Notes under the pieces: generated by a model
What the model was told of the DNA's origin: nothing
The model's input: the letters and a program-made list of their open reading frames with translations, nothing else
Database searches by the model: none
Made by a program: the position numbers and the translations under genes
Assembly (NCBI GenBank): GCA_017518255.1
Contig: JAFWVK010000084.1
Coordinates: 25,736 to 89,735, forward strand
Origin: Oscillospiraceae bacterium
GTDB lineage: Bacteria > Bacillota > Clostridia > Oscillospirales > Ruminococcaceae
Length of the DNA stretch: 64,000 bases
Reading direction: 5' to 3'
Part shown: one piece after another, positions 9,255-17,935 of the stretch
How positions within the stretch are numbered: the first letter of the stretch is position 1
Layout: each line of letters opens with the position of its first letter

Positions 9255-10085
9255 TTATTCTGACTTTCCGATCTCAGCAATTGATTCGCGGACAAGCAGT
9301 TCAAACATCGGAGCAGCTTTGTCGCCGGCTTCCTTGACCTCCTCATGTGTCAGCGGGTGCGGCGAAATTCCGGCGGCGAGATTACTGATACAGGAAATGC
9401 CGCAGATTTCCATTCCGCAGTGACGCGCTGCAATCGCCTCGATCGCCGTGCTCATCCCGACAGCATCTGCTCCCAGCAGCCGGAACATCCGGATTTCGGC
9501 AGGGGATTCATATGCAGGACCGGGGGTTTGCACATAGACGCCTTCTTTCAGCGGGATATCCGCATTGACTGCGATTTTCCGAATGATCCGGTTCAGCCGT
9601 TTGCTGTATATTTCACTCATATCCGGAAATCTAACACCGACAGAATTCATATTCGGTCCGCGGAGCGGGGAGGGGACAAAGCTGGAAATCTGATCGGTAA
9701 TCAGCATGAATTCACCGGCTTTCATGCCCGGCTGAATGCCGCCTGCAGCGTTGGTCAGGAAGAGTATTTCCGCGCCGAGCAGTCTCAGCAGCCGGATCGG
9801 CAGAACCGCTTCCTGCGGCGAATAACTTTCATACATATGCACCCTGCCCTGCATAACTGCAACCGGTACGCCTTCACAGTATCCGAAAACGAACCGTCCC
9901 GCATGTCCTTCGACGGTTGAGACCGGAAAGCCGGGGATATCTGCATAATCCAGAGTTTCTACGACATCAATCCGGTCGGCGAATGCGCCGAGACCTGAGC
10001 CGAGAACCAGAGCAATTTTCGGCTGAAAGCTGATTTTTTCCGAAACATGTATATAGCATGCTTCTAGTTGCTGTTTGACGTTCAT
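9255..10085 (-). CDS. punA: Purine-nucleoside phosphorylase, trimeric class I
   Basis: A 276-residue phosphorylase that splits purine nucleosides with phosphate into base and ribose 1-phosphate. Landmarks are the phosphate loop GSGLG (29-33), VEGHAGR (58-64), GRVHMYES (80-87), TNAAGG (111-116), the AYES segment (191-194) and MSTAIE (211-216). Asn235 in SNLAAG is the residue that in trimeric enzymes selects 6-oxopurines (inosine, guanosine) over adenosine. Length is normal for the family. It lies 32 nt after ahcY and 13 nt before the unknown gene, so its physiological substrate in this operon is probably inosine released from homocysteine adducts. Confidence 0.95.
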   Translation of the reverse strand: MNVKQQLEACYIHVSEKISFQPKIALVLGSGLGAFADRIDVVETLDYADIPGFPVSTVEGHAGRFVFGYCEGVPVAVMQGRVHMYESYSPQEAVLPIRLLRLLGAEILFLTNAAGGIQPGMKAGEFMLITDQISSFVPSPLRGPNMNSVGVRFPDMSEIYSKRLNRIIRKIAVNADIPLKEGVYVQTPGPAYESPAEIRMFRLLGADAVGMSTAIEAIAARHCGMEICGISCISNLAAGISPHPLTHEEVKEAGDKAAPMFELLVRESIAEIGKSE

Positions 10086-10117
10086 GTAATCCCTCCGTTC
10101 TGTTTTCTGACCGGTAA

Positions 10118-11377
10118 TCAGTGCGCAGCCGTATTTCCGTAGAGATATTCTTTCTGCTCCGGAGTCAGGACATCAATTTCCAGTTTCATGCTGCGGAGTT
10201 TTCTCCATGCGACGTCCTCATCGACCGCTCTCGGAACATTGTTGAGCATTTTGCTTACGGATGCGCGGTTTTCAATGAGCCATTGTGCGCTCAGTGCCTG
10301 AATGGCAAAGCTCATGTCCATGATTTCAGCCGGATGCCCGTCTCCGGCGGCGAGATTGACCAGTCTGCCCTCAGCAATCACATAGATTGTTCTGCCGTTT
10401 GGCAGCTTATATCCGGTAATGTTGTTTCTTGCGGGGAAAGATTCCGTCGCAAGTTCCCGAAGTCCCGCCATATCGACTTCCACATCAAAATGGCCTGCGT
10501 TGCAGAGAACGGCGCCTTCCCGCATTTTCAGGAAGCTGTTCCCGGTAATGACACGGCTGCAGCCGGTGACTGTAACAAAGAAATCACCGATTTCAGCTGC
10601 CTGTTCCATTTTCATGACGGTGAAGCCGTCCATAACCGCTTCGATTGCTTTGACAGGATCCACTTCAGTCACAATGACTTTTGCACCGAGACCTTTTGCA
10701 CGCATTGCCGTTCCCTTGCCGCACCAGCCGTATCCGGCAATAACAACTGTTTTACCGGCAACAATGAGATTGGTTGTCCGGTTGATGCCGTCCCAAACGG
10801 ACTGACCGGTTCCGTAGCGGTTGTCAAAAAGATGCTTACAGTCGGCATCGTTGACGAGCATCATCGGAAATTTGAGCTTTCCGGCATCAGCCATGACATG
10901 CAGCCGGAGGATTCCGGTCGTGGTTTCCTCACAGCCGCCGATGACATTCTCAAGCAGTTCCGGATATTCGCTGTGAATCAGAGTAACCAGATCGCCGCCG
11001 TCGTCGATGATGAAATGCGGCTTTGCCTCGATGACTCTGCGGGTATGTGCTTCATATTCCTCCGGCGTTGTGCCGTGCCATGCAAACACATTCAGACCGC
11101 CGTGAACGAGCGCAGCGGCGACATCGTCCTGCGTGGAGAGCGGATTGGAGCCGGTAATGAACATCTCGGCACCGCCGGCTGCAAGAACGCGGCACAGATA
11201 AGCGGTTTTTGCTTCAAGATGAATCGAAAGCGCGATGCGTTTGCCTGCGAACGGCTTGGTCTTGAGAAAATCCTCTTCGATTCCGCGCAGAAGCGGCATG
11301 TTGCTCTTGACCCACTGGATTTTACGTTCTCCGCTCTCCCAGAGATTCAGGTCGCGGATTTCACTGATTGTATGCAT
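10118..11377 (-). CDS. ahcY: Adenosylhomocysteinase family protein, possibly S-inosylhomocysteine hydrolase
   Basis: A 419-residue NAD-dependent hydrolase that releases homocysteine from S-adenosyl- or S-inosyl-homocysteine. The Rossmann motif GYGWCG spans 215-220, and catalytic-core segments ETTTG (151-155) and DADCKHLFDNRYGTG (177-191) are present. Two features depart from the classic adenosine-type enzyme. The C-terminal extension ending in the KPDHYRY-type tail is missing. The segment that contacts the adenine ring reads HLEAKT (53-58), where animal enzymes have HMTVET, so the adenine-recognising Glu is Lys57. This short form is shared, from memory, with archaeal and Thermotoga enzymes, at least one of which uses S-inosylhomocysteine. 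It is the first gene of the operon; promoter at 11416-11444 and an AAAGGAA site precede it. Confidence 0.93.
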   Translation of the reverse strand: MHTISEIRDLNLWESGERKIQWVKSNMPLLRGIEEDFLKTKPFAGKRIALSIHLEAKTAYLCRVLAAGGAEMFITGSNPLSTQDDVAAALVHGGLNVFAWHGTTPEEYEAHTRRVIEAKPHFIIDDGGDLVTLIHSEYPELLENVIGGCEETTTGILRLHVMADAGKLKFPMMLVNDADCKHLFDNRYGTGQSVWDGINRTTNLIVAGKTVVIAGYGWCGKGTAMRAKGLGAKVIVTEVDPVKAIEAVMDGFTVMKMEQAAEIGDFFVTVTGCSRVITGNSFLKMREGAVLCNAGHFDVEVDMAGLRELATESFPARNNITGYKLPNGRTIYVIAEGRLVNLAAGDGHPAEIMDMSFAIQALSAQWLIENRASVSKMLNNVPRAVDEDVAWRKLRSMKLEIDVLTPEQKEYLYGNTAAH

Positions 11378-11415
11378 ATGAAACAGTTCCTTTCTTAATA
11401 AAATGATTCTCTTTT

Positions 11416-11444
11416 ATTTTACCATATTTTCGCTCGAAATGCAA
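11416..11444 (-). promoter_or_regulatory. Sigma-A promoter of ahcY
   Basis: Read on the minus strand: -35 TTGCAT (11444-11439), 17-bp spacer, -10 TAAAAT (11421-11416). Transcription should start near 11409, leaving a leader of only about 32 nt, too short for a SAM- or SAH-type riboswitch. Confidence 0.75.
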
Positions 11445-11493
11445 GCGAAATGCATAATTTTTTACATATGGGAACGCGCTTTTCGAGAAATAC

Positions 11494-11522
11494 TTGACGA
11501 AATCACGATTTTGTAGTAAAAT
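11494..11522 (+). promoter_or_regulatory. Sigma-A promoter of pncB
   Basis: -35 TTGACG (11494-11499), 17-bp spacer, -10 TAAAAT (11517-11522). It points away from the ahcY promoter and lies about 150 nt upstream of the pncB start. Confidence 0.8.
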
Positions 11523-11528
11523 AGAATC

Positions 11529-11675
11529 GTGTATTGACTTCTCTTTGCGGTATCCGTCTTCGGTTTTACGTCAGGATGATTCGCAGGAAGAAGTCAGGCT
11601 GCAAGGTTATTTAGAGCGCTGACCGTAGCCCGGAGCGGCTGCTGTACCGAGATTCAAGAAATAAGGAGATTATCT
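11529..11675 (+). ncRNA. Structured 5' leader of pncB, class unknown
   Basis: About 147 nt separate the predicted transcription start from the pncB codon. A long branched arm can be drawn: TGACTTCT (11535-11542) pairs perfectly with AGAAGTCA (11589-11596), TGCG (11546-11549) with CGCA (11582-11585), and ATCC (11552-11555) with GGAT (11574-11577). A second GC-rich segment at about 11615-11645 precedes the AAGGAG ribosome binding site. The upstream position before an NAD salvage gene suggests a regulatory RNA, but I match it to no known riboswitch class. Confidence 0.45.
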
Positions 11676-13154
11676 ATGAAAACAGAATTCGCACCGTCCT
11701 CTCTGTTTGCATCCCGGAATCTGACCATGCTGGTCGATTTTTATGAACTGACAATGGCGAACGGATTTCTGGAAAACGGTCTGGGCGAAATCCGTACCTG
11801 TTTCGACCTGTTCTTCCGGAAAGTACCCGATCAGGGCGGTTATGCCATTATGGCAGGTCTGGAACAGGCGATTGATTATCTGAAAAATCTTCGGTTTACC
11901 GAAGAGGATATCAGTTATCTGCGTGACAGGCAGATTTTCTCAGAGAAGTTTTTGCAGTATCTGGCGGACTTCCGTTTTACCTGCGATGTCTGGGCGATTC
12001 CGGAGGGAACTCCGATTTTCCCGCATGAGCCGTTGGTGACTGTCTGCGGTCCTGCGATGCAGGCACAGTTTGTAGAGACAATGCTTCTGCTCAGCATCAA
12101 CCATCAGTCTCTGATAGCTACGAAAGCAAACAGAATTGTCCGTGCTGCTGCCGGCAGACCGGTTATGGAATTCGGCTCCCGCCGTGCGCAGGGTGCAGAC
12201 GGCGCACTGTACGGTGCAAGAGCGGCTTATATCGCCGGTGCTGCCGGAACAGCCTGTGCGATTTGTGAACGGGAATTTGATGTCCCGGCGCTCGGAACAA
12301 TGGCGCACAGCTGGGTGCAGATGTTCCCGACGGAACTGGATGCATTCCGTGCATATGCTAAAGTCTACCCGGATGCATGTACGCTTCTGGTTGACACATT
12401 TCATGTCCTGAAATCCGGTGTTCCGAATGCGATCACTGTTTTCAATGAACTGAAAGCCGCGGGACATGTTCCGCAGGGCATCCGCATTGACAGCGGCGAT
12501 ATTGCATATCTCTCCAAGAAAGCACGCATGATGCTGGATGAGGCGGGGCTTTCGGAGGTCAAAATTGTTGCCTCCAATTCGCTCGACGAATACCTGATCC
12601 GCGATTTGCTGGTTCAGGGTGCGCAGATTGACAGCTTCGGTGTCGGTGAGCGACTTGTAACATCCCGCTCCGAACCGGTGTTCGGGGGTGTATATAAGCT
12701 CGCTGCTGCCGGAACTGCGGAGGCGCCGGAGACATTTGTGCCGAAGATCAAGCTTTCCGAAAATGCCTCGAAAATCACAAATCCCGGCTATAAAATGCCG
12801 TGGAGACTGTTCGATAATGAAACCGGCATGGCAATCGCCGATGTTATTACGCTTGCGGACGAAGTGATTGACGATACGCAGCCATATGTCATTTTTGATC
12901 CTGAGTTTACATACAAGCGGAAGAGACTGACTGATTTTACCGCAAAAAAGCTTCAGGTTCAAATCTTCAAAAAAGGCGAGTGCGTATATGATTGCCCGCC
13001 TATTCAGGAAATACGTTCTTACTGTTCCGCTCAGCTTGATCTTATCTGGGATGAAGTTAAGCGTTTTGAAAATCCGCACGCTTATTATGTCGATCTGTCC
13101 GAACCGCTCTGGAAGCTCAAGAGAGAGCTGCTTGACCGGTATTTCGCTGACTGA
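11676..13154 (+). CDS. pncB: Nicotinate phosphoribosyltransferase
   Basis: A 492-residue cytoplasmic enzyme that joins nicotinate and PRPP to give nicotinate mononucleotide, the entry step of the Preiss-Handler route to NAD. Family features include the N-terminal MLVDFYELTMANGF, the EFGSRRAQG segment, AHSWVQMFP with the active-site His, and RIDSGD with SNSLDEY later in the chain. Length fits the bacterial subfamily close to 490 residues. An AAGGAG site lies 7-8 nt before the ATG. It heads a plus-strand run, 29 nt before the next gene, with no terminator between. Confidence 0.95.
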   Translation: MKTEFAPSSLFASRNLTMLVDFYELTMANGFLENGLGEIRTCFDLFFRKVPDQGGYAIMAGLEQAIDYLKNLRFTEEDISYLRDRQIFSEKFLQYLADFRFTCDVWAIPEGTPIFPHEPLVTVCGPAMQAQFVETMLLLSINHQSLIATKANRIVRAAAGRPVMEFGSRRAQGADGALYGARAAYIAGAAGTACAICEREFDVPALGTMAHSWVQMFPTELDAFRAYAKVYPDACTLLVDTFHVLKSGVPNAITVFNELKAAGHVPQGIRIDSGDIAYLSKKARMMLDEAGLSEVKIVASNSLDEYLIRDLLVQGAQIDSFGVGERLVTSRSEPVFGGVYKLAAAGTAEAPETFVPKIKLSENASKITNPGYKMPWRLFDNETGMAIADVITLADEVIDDTQPYVIFDPEFTYKRKRLTDFTAKKLQVQIFKKGECVYDCPPIQEIRSYCSAQLDLIWDEVKRFENPHAYYVDLSEPLWKLKRELLDRYFAD

Positions 13155-13183
13155 CAAAATATAAAAAACAAACAAGGGGGAAA

Positions 13184-14650
13184 ATGATGAGCAATTCTGT
13201 ATTTCGCGTACATATGGGTCCTGCACGCTGCGCCGCCGACCTCACCGACGGAAGTGAGCGCGGCGAATATGTCTCGCAGGACTACATCCTGCACACGCTG
13301 GGCAGACCGATGCGTTCCGTAAACCTGATGTACTGTTATTATCCGCTGGATGAAACATTTCCGGTTCGCGCAAGAGATGCCTTTGCGGATAAGGAGGTTT
13401 CATTCCAGTGGGATTATCCTTATGACGACTATTTCCCGTATACCGGCGGACTGAACGGCAGCCGTGACGGCGAAGTGTTCCGCCAGATGGAGGATATCCG
13501 CCGTCACGGTCAGGATGTCACCCTGACGCTGACCTGTGATCCGAATGTCTCCGACGAACATCTCGCCGCAATCGGAGAAGACCTGAAGCCCTACGGCAGA
13601 CTTCTGCTCCGCCTGAATCACGAGGCGACCGGTGACTGGTTTTCGTTCAACAAGCGTGCAAGTTATGCCGATGTAGCAAAGTTTTTTGTTCGTGCAAGTG
13701 AGATTATCCGCGAACATGCCCCGAATGTGCAGACAATTATCTGTATCGGCGGCATTGAAGATCCCGCATCGGAGGAAATTGTAAAGGAAGCAGAGTTTGC
13801 CTGTACAGTTCCGGCAGCAGATATCTGGTCTGTCGATAAATATATGGCACTTCACTGGGGATGGCCGTATGATATCGCGGAGAAGGGCGGCATTTCGCAC
13901 AACCGATTGAGTTATCGTGAAACATACGATATGACAAAGCGTTCGTTCCGCCGGTTTACAGAGCTGAACGGCGGCGTGACAAAACCGATGGTGATGAGCG
14001 AATTCAATGCCGACGGCGATGTCACCGGCCCTTACGATCAGTGCGAAATGGTGGACGGCTTCTTCCGTCTGCTGAAAGAGGATCCGGAACACTGGCTGAC
14101 CGGCATCAATTTCTATCAGTTTCGGGACAGGGGTAGACTTGGACTTGAGATTGAGGACCCCTCTGATCCGAATACAGGCATTCCGCAGCCGGTGATGCAT
14201 ACCTTCAAGAGCTGGATTCGTGACAGCCTTTTCGAGCCGAAAATGACGGAAGGGGATGCTCTTTCGCTCCCTGTCAGACTGCGCTGGGGCGGTGCGGAGG
14301 ATGCAGAAGGCATTGCGGTCCCGCTGCATCTGGATGCGAACCCCCATTTCTGTGAGCTTTTTTTTGAAGATGACGGAAACTATATGATCGAACTGAACGG
14401 CAGATGGTTTTATAAAGCGCCTGCTGTCAAATTCGTCGATCTGATGCCGGCATTTTTTGAGAAGCCGCTGAAAGCTTCCTGCGATCTGACGTTGAAAATA
14501 TTTGCACCGCCTGCCGAGGGAAAAAACGATCTTTCCCTTCCGGACGGAAACTTGAATTATTACTATACGCTGGAATCACTTCCGAAGATCAGGATTCTCA
14601 CCGCTCCGATCGAACCGGATCGGGATCGATCTGTTCGAGTTTTATCGTAA
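13184..14650 (+). CDS. Cytosolic glycoside-hydrolase-like TIM-barrel protein
   Basis: A 488-residue protein with no signal peptide. Residues about 35-340 look like a TIM-barrel hydrolase of the clan GH-A kind: RLNHEATGDWFSF (Glu147 as possible acid/base) recalls mannanase and GH26-like enzymes, and VMSEFNADG (Glu273 as possible nucleophile) follows at the expected distance. A C-terminal region of about 140 residues has beta-rich character. The family was not identified, and inactive or non-sugar functions cannot be ruled out. A strong AGGGGGAAA ribosome binding site precedes ATGATG at 13184. It lies between pncB and a HAD phosphatase on one strand, so it may act on imported, partly degraded oligosaccharides. 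Confidence 0.7.
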   Translation: MMSNSVFRVHMGPARCAADLTDGSERGEYVSQDYILHTLGRPMRSVNLMYCYYPLDETFPVRARDAFADKEVSFQWDYPYDDYFPYTGGLNGSRDGEVFRQMEDIRRHGQDVTLTLTCDPNVSDEHLAAIGEDLKPYGRLLLRLNHEATGDWFSFNKRASYADVAKFFVRASEIIREHAPNVQTIICIGGIEDPASEEIVKEAEFACTVPAADIWSVDKYMALHWGWPYDIAEKGGISHNRLSYRETYDMTKRSFRRFTELNGGVTKPMVMSEFNADGDVTGPYDQCEMVDGFFRLLKEDPEHWLTGINFYQFRDRGRLGLEIEDPSDPNTGIPQPVMHTFKSWIRDSLFEPKMTEGDALSLPVRLRWGGAEDAEGIAVPLHLDANPHFCELFFEDDGNYMIELNGRWFYKAPAVKFVDLMPAFFEKPLKASCDLTLKIFAPPAEGKNDLSLPDGNLNYYYTLESLPKIRILTAPIEPDRDRSVRVLS

Positions 14651-14656
14651 GTCAGT

Positions 14657-15505
14657 ATGCAGCAGAATAGTATTTTATATGTAACCGACCTTGACGGCAC
14701 ACTGCTTCAGCCGGATGTTACAGTTTCAGAGCGATCTTTCCGGATTCTCTCTGAACTGCTGGACAAAGGGCTTCCGCTGACGGTTGCTACGGCACGCACA
14801 AGTTTTTCGGTAATGCCGATTCTGCGGGGACTTCCGTTCAGGCTTCCGCTGATTCTGCAAAATGGTGCGGTGCTGCATGATCCGGTGACGGATCGGGTTG
14901 TTTCGGCTGCGCCCATTCAGCCGGATGCATTTTTGCAGGTTCTGGCGCTGTTCCGAACATTCGGATTTAACGGTTTTGTTTTCTGCGTTCCGGAAAAACT
15001 GCTTGAATGCTGTTATACAGAGCTGACAACCCCGCATATGCGGAAGTATTATCAGGAACGGAAGAGTCAGTATCATAAACCGTTTCGGCAGGTTTTGTCT
15101 CTGACAGAGCTGGCAGCGGAAACGCCGGTTTTCATGTCTTTGAATGCGCCGAAAGAACGCCTTGATCCGCTCCGTGGCGCGCTCGGAGAGATCGGGAATA
15201 TTTCGGTTGCATATTACCGGGATGTATATGAGCCTGGAATCTGGTATCTAGAGGTTTCTGCTTCTGAAGCTACAAAATATCACGGCGTATGCAGACTGCG
15301 CGAACTGACCGGCGCGCGGACGGTTGTCGGGTTCGGTGACAATCACAACGATTTTCCGCTCTTCCGCGCCTGTGATATCAGAATCGCAGTCGGAAATGCA
15401 GCGGATGAGCTGAAAGAAAAAGCCGACAGGATTATTGCACGGAATACAGAAGATGCGGTTGCGTTATTTCTGCGTCAGCATTTTCAGCCGGCAGATAATA
15501 ATTAA
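14657..15505 (+). CDS. HAD superfamily (Cof-type) phosphatase
   Basis: A 282-residue hydrolase. The nucleophile motif DLDGTL is at the N-terminus (Asp11-Asp13 region), a TATART segment forms motif II, and the C-terminal GFGDNHNDFPLF with following GNA is motif IV of the Cof/IIB subclass with a large cap domain between. Members dephosphorylate sugar phosphates, nucleotides or PLP; the substrate here is unknown. It begins 6 nt after the previous stop and has a poor ribosome binding site, which points to translational coupling. A 23-nt gap leads to iorA. Confidence 0.88.
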   Translation: MQQNSILYVTDLDGTLLQPDVTVSERSFRILSELLDKGLPLTVATARTSFSVMPILRGLPFRLPLILQNGAVLHDPVTDRVVSAAPIQPDAFLQVLALFRTFGFNGFVFCVPEKLLECCYTELTTPHMRKYYQERKSQYHKPFRQVLSLTELAAETPVFMSLNAPKERLDPLRGALGEIGNISVAYYRDVYEPGIWYLEVSASEATKYHGVCRLRELTGARTVVGFGDNHNDFPLFRACDIRIAVGNAADELKEKADRIIARNTEDAVALFLRQHFQPADNN

Positions 15506-15528
15506 AATCTTTTTAAGGAGAATTTATT

Positions 15529-17256
15529 ATGAAAAAACTCATGCTTGGAAATGAAGCATTCGCACGCGGACTCTATGAAGCCGGGTGCAGATTTGCCTCA
15601 AGTTATCCGGGTACTCCGTCTACTGAGATCACGGAGGAAATCGCAAAGTACGATGAGGTTTATGCAGAGTGGGCGCCGAATGAAAAGGTTGCCGTCGAAT
15701 CCGCACTCGGTGCCAGCTTTGCCGGTGCGAGAGCCTTTGCCGCAATGAAGCATGTCGGACTGAATGTTGCAGCCGATCCGCTCTATACTGCATCCTATAC
15801 CGGCGTCAACGGCGGTCTTGTAATTGCGGTTGCGGATGATCCGGGGATGCATTCTTCACAGAATGAGCAGGACAGCCGTCACCATGCAATTGCCTCCAAG
15901 GTCCCGATGCTGGAACCCTCCGATTCGCAGGAGTGCAAGGAATTTGCAATGCTCGGCTATGAGATTTCCGAGCAGTTTGATACACCGGTTCTGATCCGTA
16001 CCGCGACCAGAGTGGCACATTCCCAGAGTGCCGTCGAGCAGCTTCCGCGTCAGGAGAAGGAATTAAAGCCCTATGAAAAAAATCCATCCAAATATGTAAT
16101 GATGCCCGCTTTTGCAAAGGGCAGACATGTAGTTGTTGAGGAGCGCACGAAAAAGCTGATTGCATATGCCGAGACTGCACCGATCAATAAAGTTGAGGAT
16201 AACGGCTCGGAGATCGGCGTAATAACCTGCGGTGCATCCTATCAGTATGCAAAGGAAGCGCTCGGCAATCAGGTCAACTACCTGAAACTCGGTATGACCA
16301 ACCCGCTTCCGGATCAGCTTTTCCTTGATTTTACCGCAAAGTGCAAGATAGTTTATATCATTGAAGAACTGGACGGAATTCTGGAACAGCACGCAAAAGC
16401 ACTGGGCATTGCCTGCAAGGGCAAGGAAATTTTCGGCTGCATCGGCGAACTGAATCAGGTCATCATTGCCGAAAAACTGCTCGGTAAGAAGCCTGAGCTG
16501 ATGACCTATCCCGAAGAACTGCCGATTCGTCCGCCTGTTATGTGTGCAGGCTGTCCGCACAGAGGCGTGTTCTATACGCTTGCAAAGCACAAGATTACGG
16601 TTTCCGGCGATATCGGCTGCTATACGCTCGGCGCCGCAAAACCGCTGAATTCGATGGACTGGACCATCTGCATGGGCTCATCGGTTTCCTGCCTGCACGG
16701 CTTCAATAAAGTGCTTGGTGAAAAATCGCAGAATAAAACCGTTGCAGTTATCGGCGATTCAACCTTTATGCATACCGGTCTGAATTCTCTGGTAAATGTT
16801 GCATATAATGCGTCGAATTCGACTGTTATCATTCTGGACAACTCCATTACCGGCATGACCGGACATCAGCAGAACCCGACCACCGGAAAGAACCTCAAGG
16901 GCGATCCGGCAGCGGCAGTTGATCTTGTTGCGCTTTGTCATGCAATCGGCATTCAGAGAGTCCGCGTAGCCGATCCGTATCATCTTGCGGAAATGGAGCA
17001 GGCGATTCTCGAAGAGCTTGCAGTGGATGAACCCTCTGTCATCATCAGCCGCCGTCCGTGTGCGCTGCTGAAATATGTAAAGCACAATGCGCCGCTGCAT
17101 GTGGATACAGACAAGTGCAGAAGCTGTAAGATGTGCCTGAAGCTCGGATGTCCTGCAATTTCCATGAAGGACGGCAAGGCATGTATCGACCATACGCAGT
17201 GTGTCGGCTGCGGCATCTGCGAAGAACTCTGCAAGTTCGATGCAATTCAGAAATAA
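15529..17256 (+). CDS. iorA: Indolepyruvate:ferredoxin oxidoreductase, alpha subunit
   Basis: A 575-residue subunit that, with IorB, oxidatively decarboxylates aryl pyruvates (indolepyruvate, phenylpyruvate, hydroxyphenylpyruvate) to aryl-CoA and reduced ferredoxin. The N-terminal third is the pyrimidine-binding domain (GNEAFARGLYEAG, YPGTPSTE), followed by a linker domain and the thiamine diphosphate-binding domain with CAGCPHRG and GDSTFMHTG. The last 50 residues hold two 4Fe-4S motifs, CRSCKMCLKLGCP and CVGCGICEELC. It has an AAGGAG site, and lies 48 nt before iorB. The following paaK gene makes or activates the same aryl-CoA, so the operon probably links aromatic amino acid breakdown to ferredoxin reduction. 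Confidence 0.95.
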   Translation: MKKLMLGNEAFARGLYEAGCRFASSYPGTPSTEITEEIAKYDEVYAEWAPNEKVAVESALGASFAGARAFAAMKHVGLNVAADPLYTASYTGVNGGLVIAVADDPGMHSSQNEQDSRHHAIASKVPMLEPSDSQECKEFAMLGYEISEQFDTPVLIRTATRVAHSQSAVEQLPRQEKELKPYEKNPSKYVMMPAFAKGRHVVVEERTKKLIAYAETAPINKVEDNGSEIGVITCGASYQYAKEALGNQVNYLKLGMTNPLPDQLFLDFTAKCKIVYIIEELDGILEQHAKALGIACKGKEIFGCIGELNQVIIAEKLLGKKPELMTYPEELPIRPPVMCAGCPHRGVFYTLAKHKITVSGDIGCYTLGAAKPLNSMDWTICMGSSVSCLHGFNKVLGEKSQNKTVAVIGDSTFMHTGLNSLVNVAYNASNSTVIILDNSITGMTGHQQNPTTGKNLKGDPAAAVDLVALCHAIGIQRVRVADPYHLAEMEQAILEELAVDEPSVIISRRPCALLKYVKHNAPLHVDTDKCRSCKMCLKLGCPAISMKDGKACIDHTQCVGCGICEELCKFDAIQK

Positions 17257-17304
17257 AAACAGGTTGTACGGTTTCATAATAATAATGTGAAGGAGTAGTC
17301 ACTC

Positions 17305-17877
17305 ATGGAAACAAAGTCAATTATGATCGTCGGCGTCGGCGGACAGGGCAGCCTGCTTGCCAGCCGTATTCTCGGAAACGTCCTGCTCCAGCAGGGATTT
17401 GAGGTTAAGGTCAGCGAGGTTCACGGCATGTCACAGCGCGGCGGCTCGGTCGTGACCTATGTAAAATACGGAGATGCCGTATATTCTCCGGTCGTTGAAA
17501 AGGGCGAGGCGGATGTCATCATTTCTTTTGAGCTGCTCGAAGCGGCAAGATGGGCATCCTGCCTGAAAAAGGGCGGCAAGATCGTCACCTCGACCCAGAC
17601 GCTCGACCCGATGCCGGTCATCACAGGCGCGGCATCCTATCCGCAGGGAATCGTTGAGAATCTTGAAAAAATGGGGATTGACGTAACGGCTGTCGATGCA
17701 CTCTCTCTTGCAGAGCAGGCAGGCAGTGCAAAGGCATCCAATGTGGTGCTGATGGGCGTTGTCTCAAAAAAGATGGATTTTGATGAATCGGTCTGGCAGG
17801 AGGCACTGAATCAGTGTGTGCCGCCGAAATTCATTGAGATGAACAGAACAGCATTTGCACTGGGCAGAAATGCCTGA
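17305..17877 (+). CDS. iorB: Indolepyruvate:ferredoxin oxidoreductase, beta subunit
   Basis: A 190-residue partner of IorA that carries the gamma-type domain of 2-oxoacid:ferredoxin oxidoreductases. The start GVGGQGSLLASRILG is the family signature, and HGMSQRGGSVVTYVKYG continues it. Length is typical. A ribosome binding site AAGGAG precedes it. Position right after iorA and before paaK supports a single complex expressed from one message. Confidence 0.95.
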   Translation: METKSIMIVGVGGQGSLLASRILGNVLLQQGFEVKVSEVHGMSQRGGSVVTYVKYGDAVYSPVVEKGEADVIISFELLEAARWASCLKKGGKIVTSTQTLDPMPVITGAASYPQGIVENLEKMGIDVTAVDALSLAEQAGSAKASNVVLMGVVSKKMDFDESVWQEALNQCVPPKFIEMNRTAFALGRNA

Positions 17878-17935
17878 GAGTTGACCGGAAAGACGAAGAC
17901 GCATTACATCGCTTAAAGTGAAAGGATGATTCCCA

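Noticed and set aside
10121..11398. Long plus-strand frame (425 codons) opposite ahcY
   Set aside because: It is the mirror of a clear enzyme gene; it has no family match, no ribosome site and odd composition (rich in Cys, His, Arg).
11378..11415. Search for a SAM or SAH riboswitch ahead of ahcY
   Set aside because: The promoter leaves a leader of only about 32 nt, too short for any known class.
11571..11610. Resemblance to a cobalamin riboswitch B12 box (AGTCAGGCTGC) in the pncB leader
   Set aside because: The other conserved cobalamin core elements are missing or in the wrong order, and the gene has no link to cobalamin.
11940..13226. 428-codon minus-strand frame opposite pncB
   Set aside because: Antisense shadow; pncB has full family motifs, a promoter and a ribosome site.
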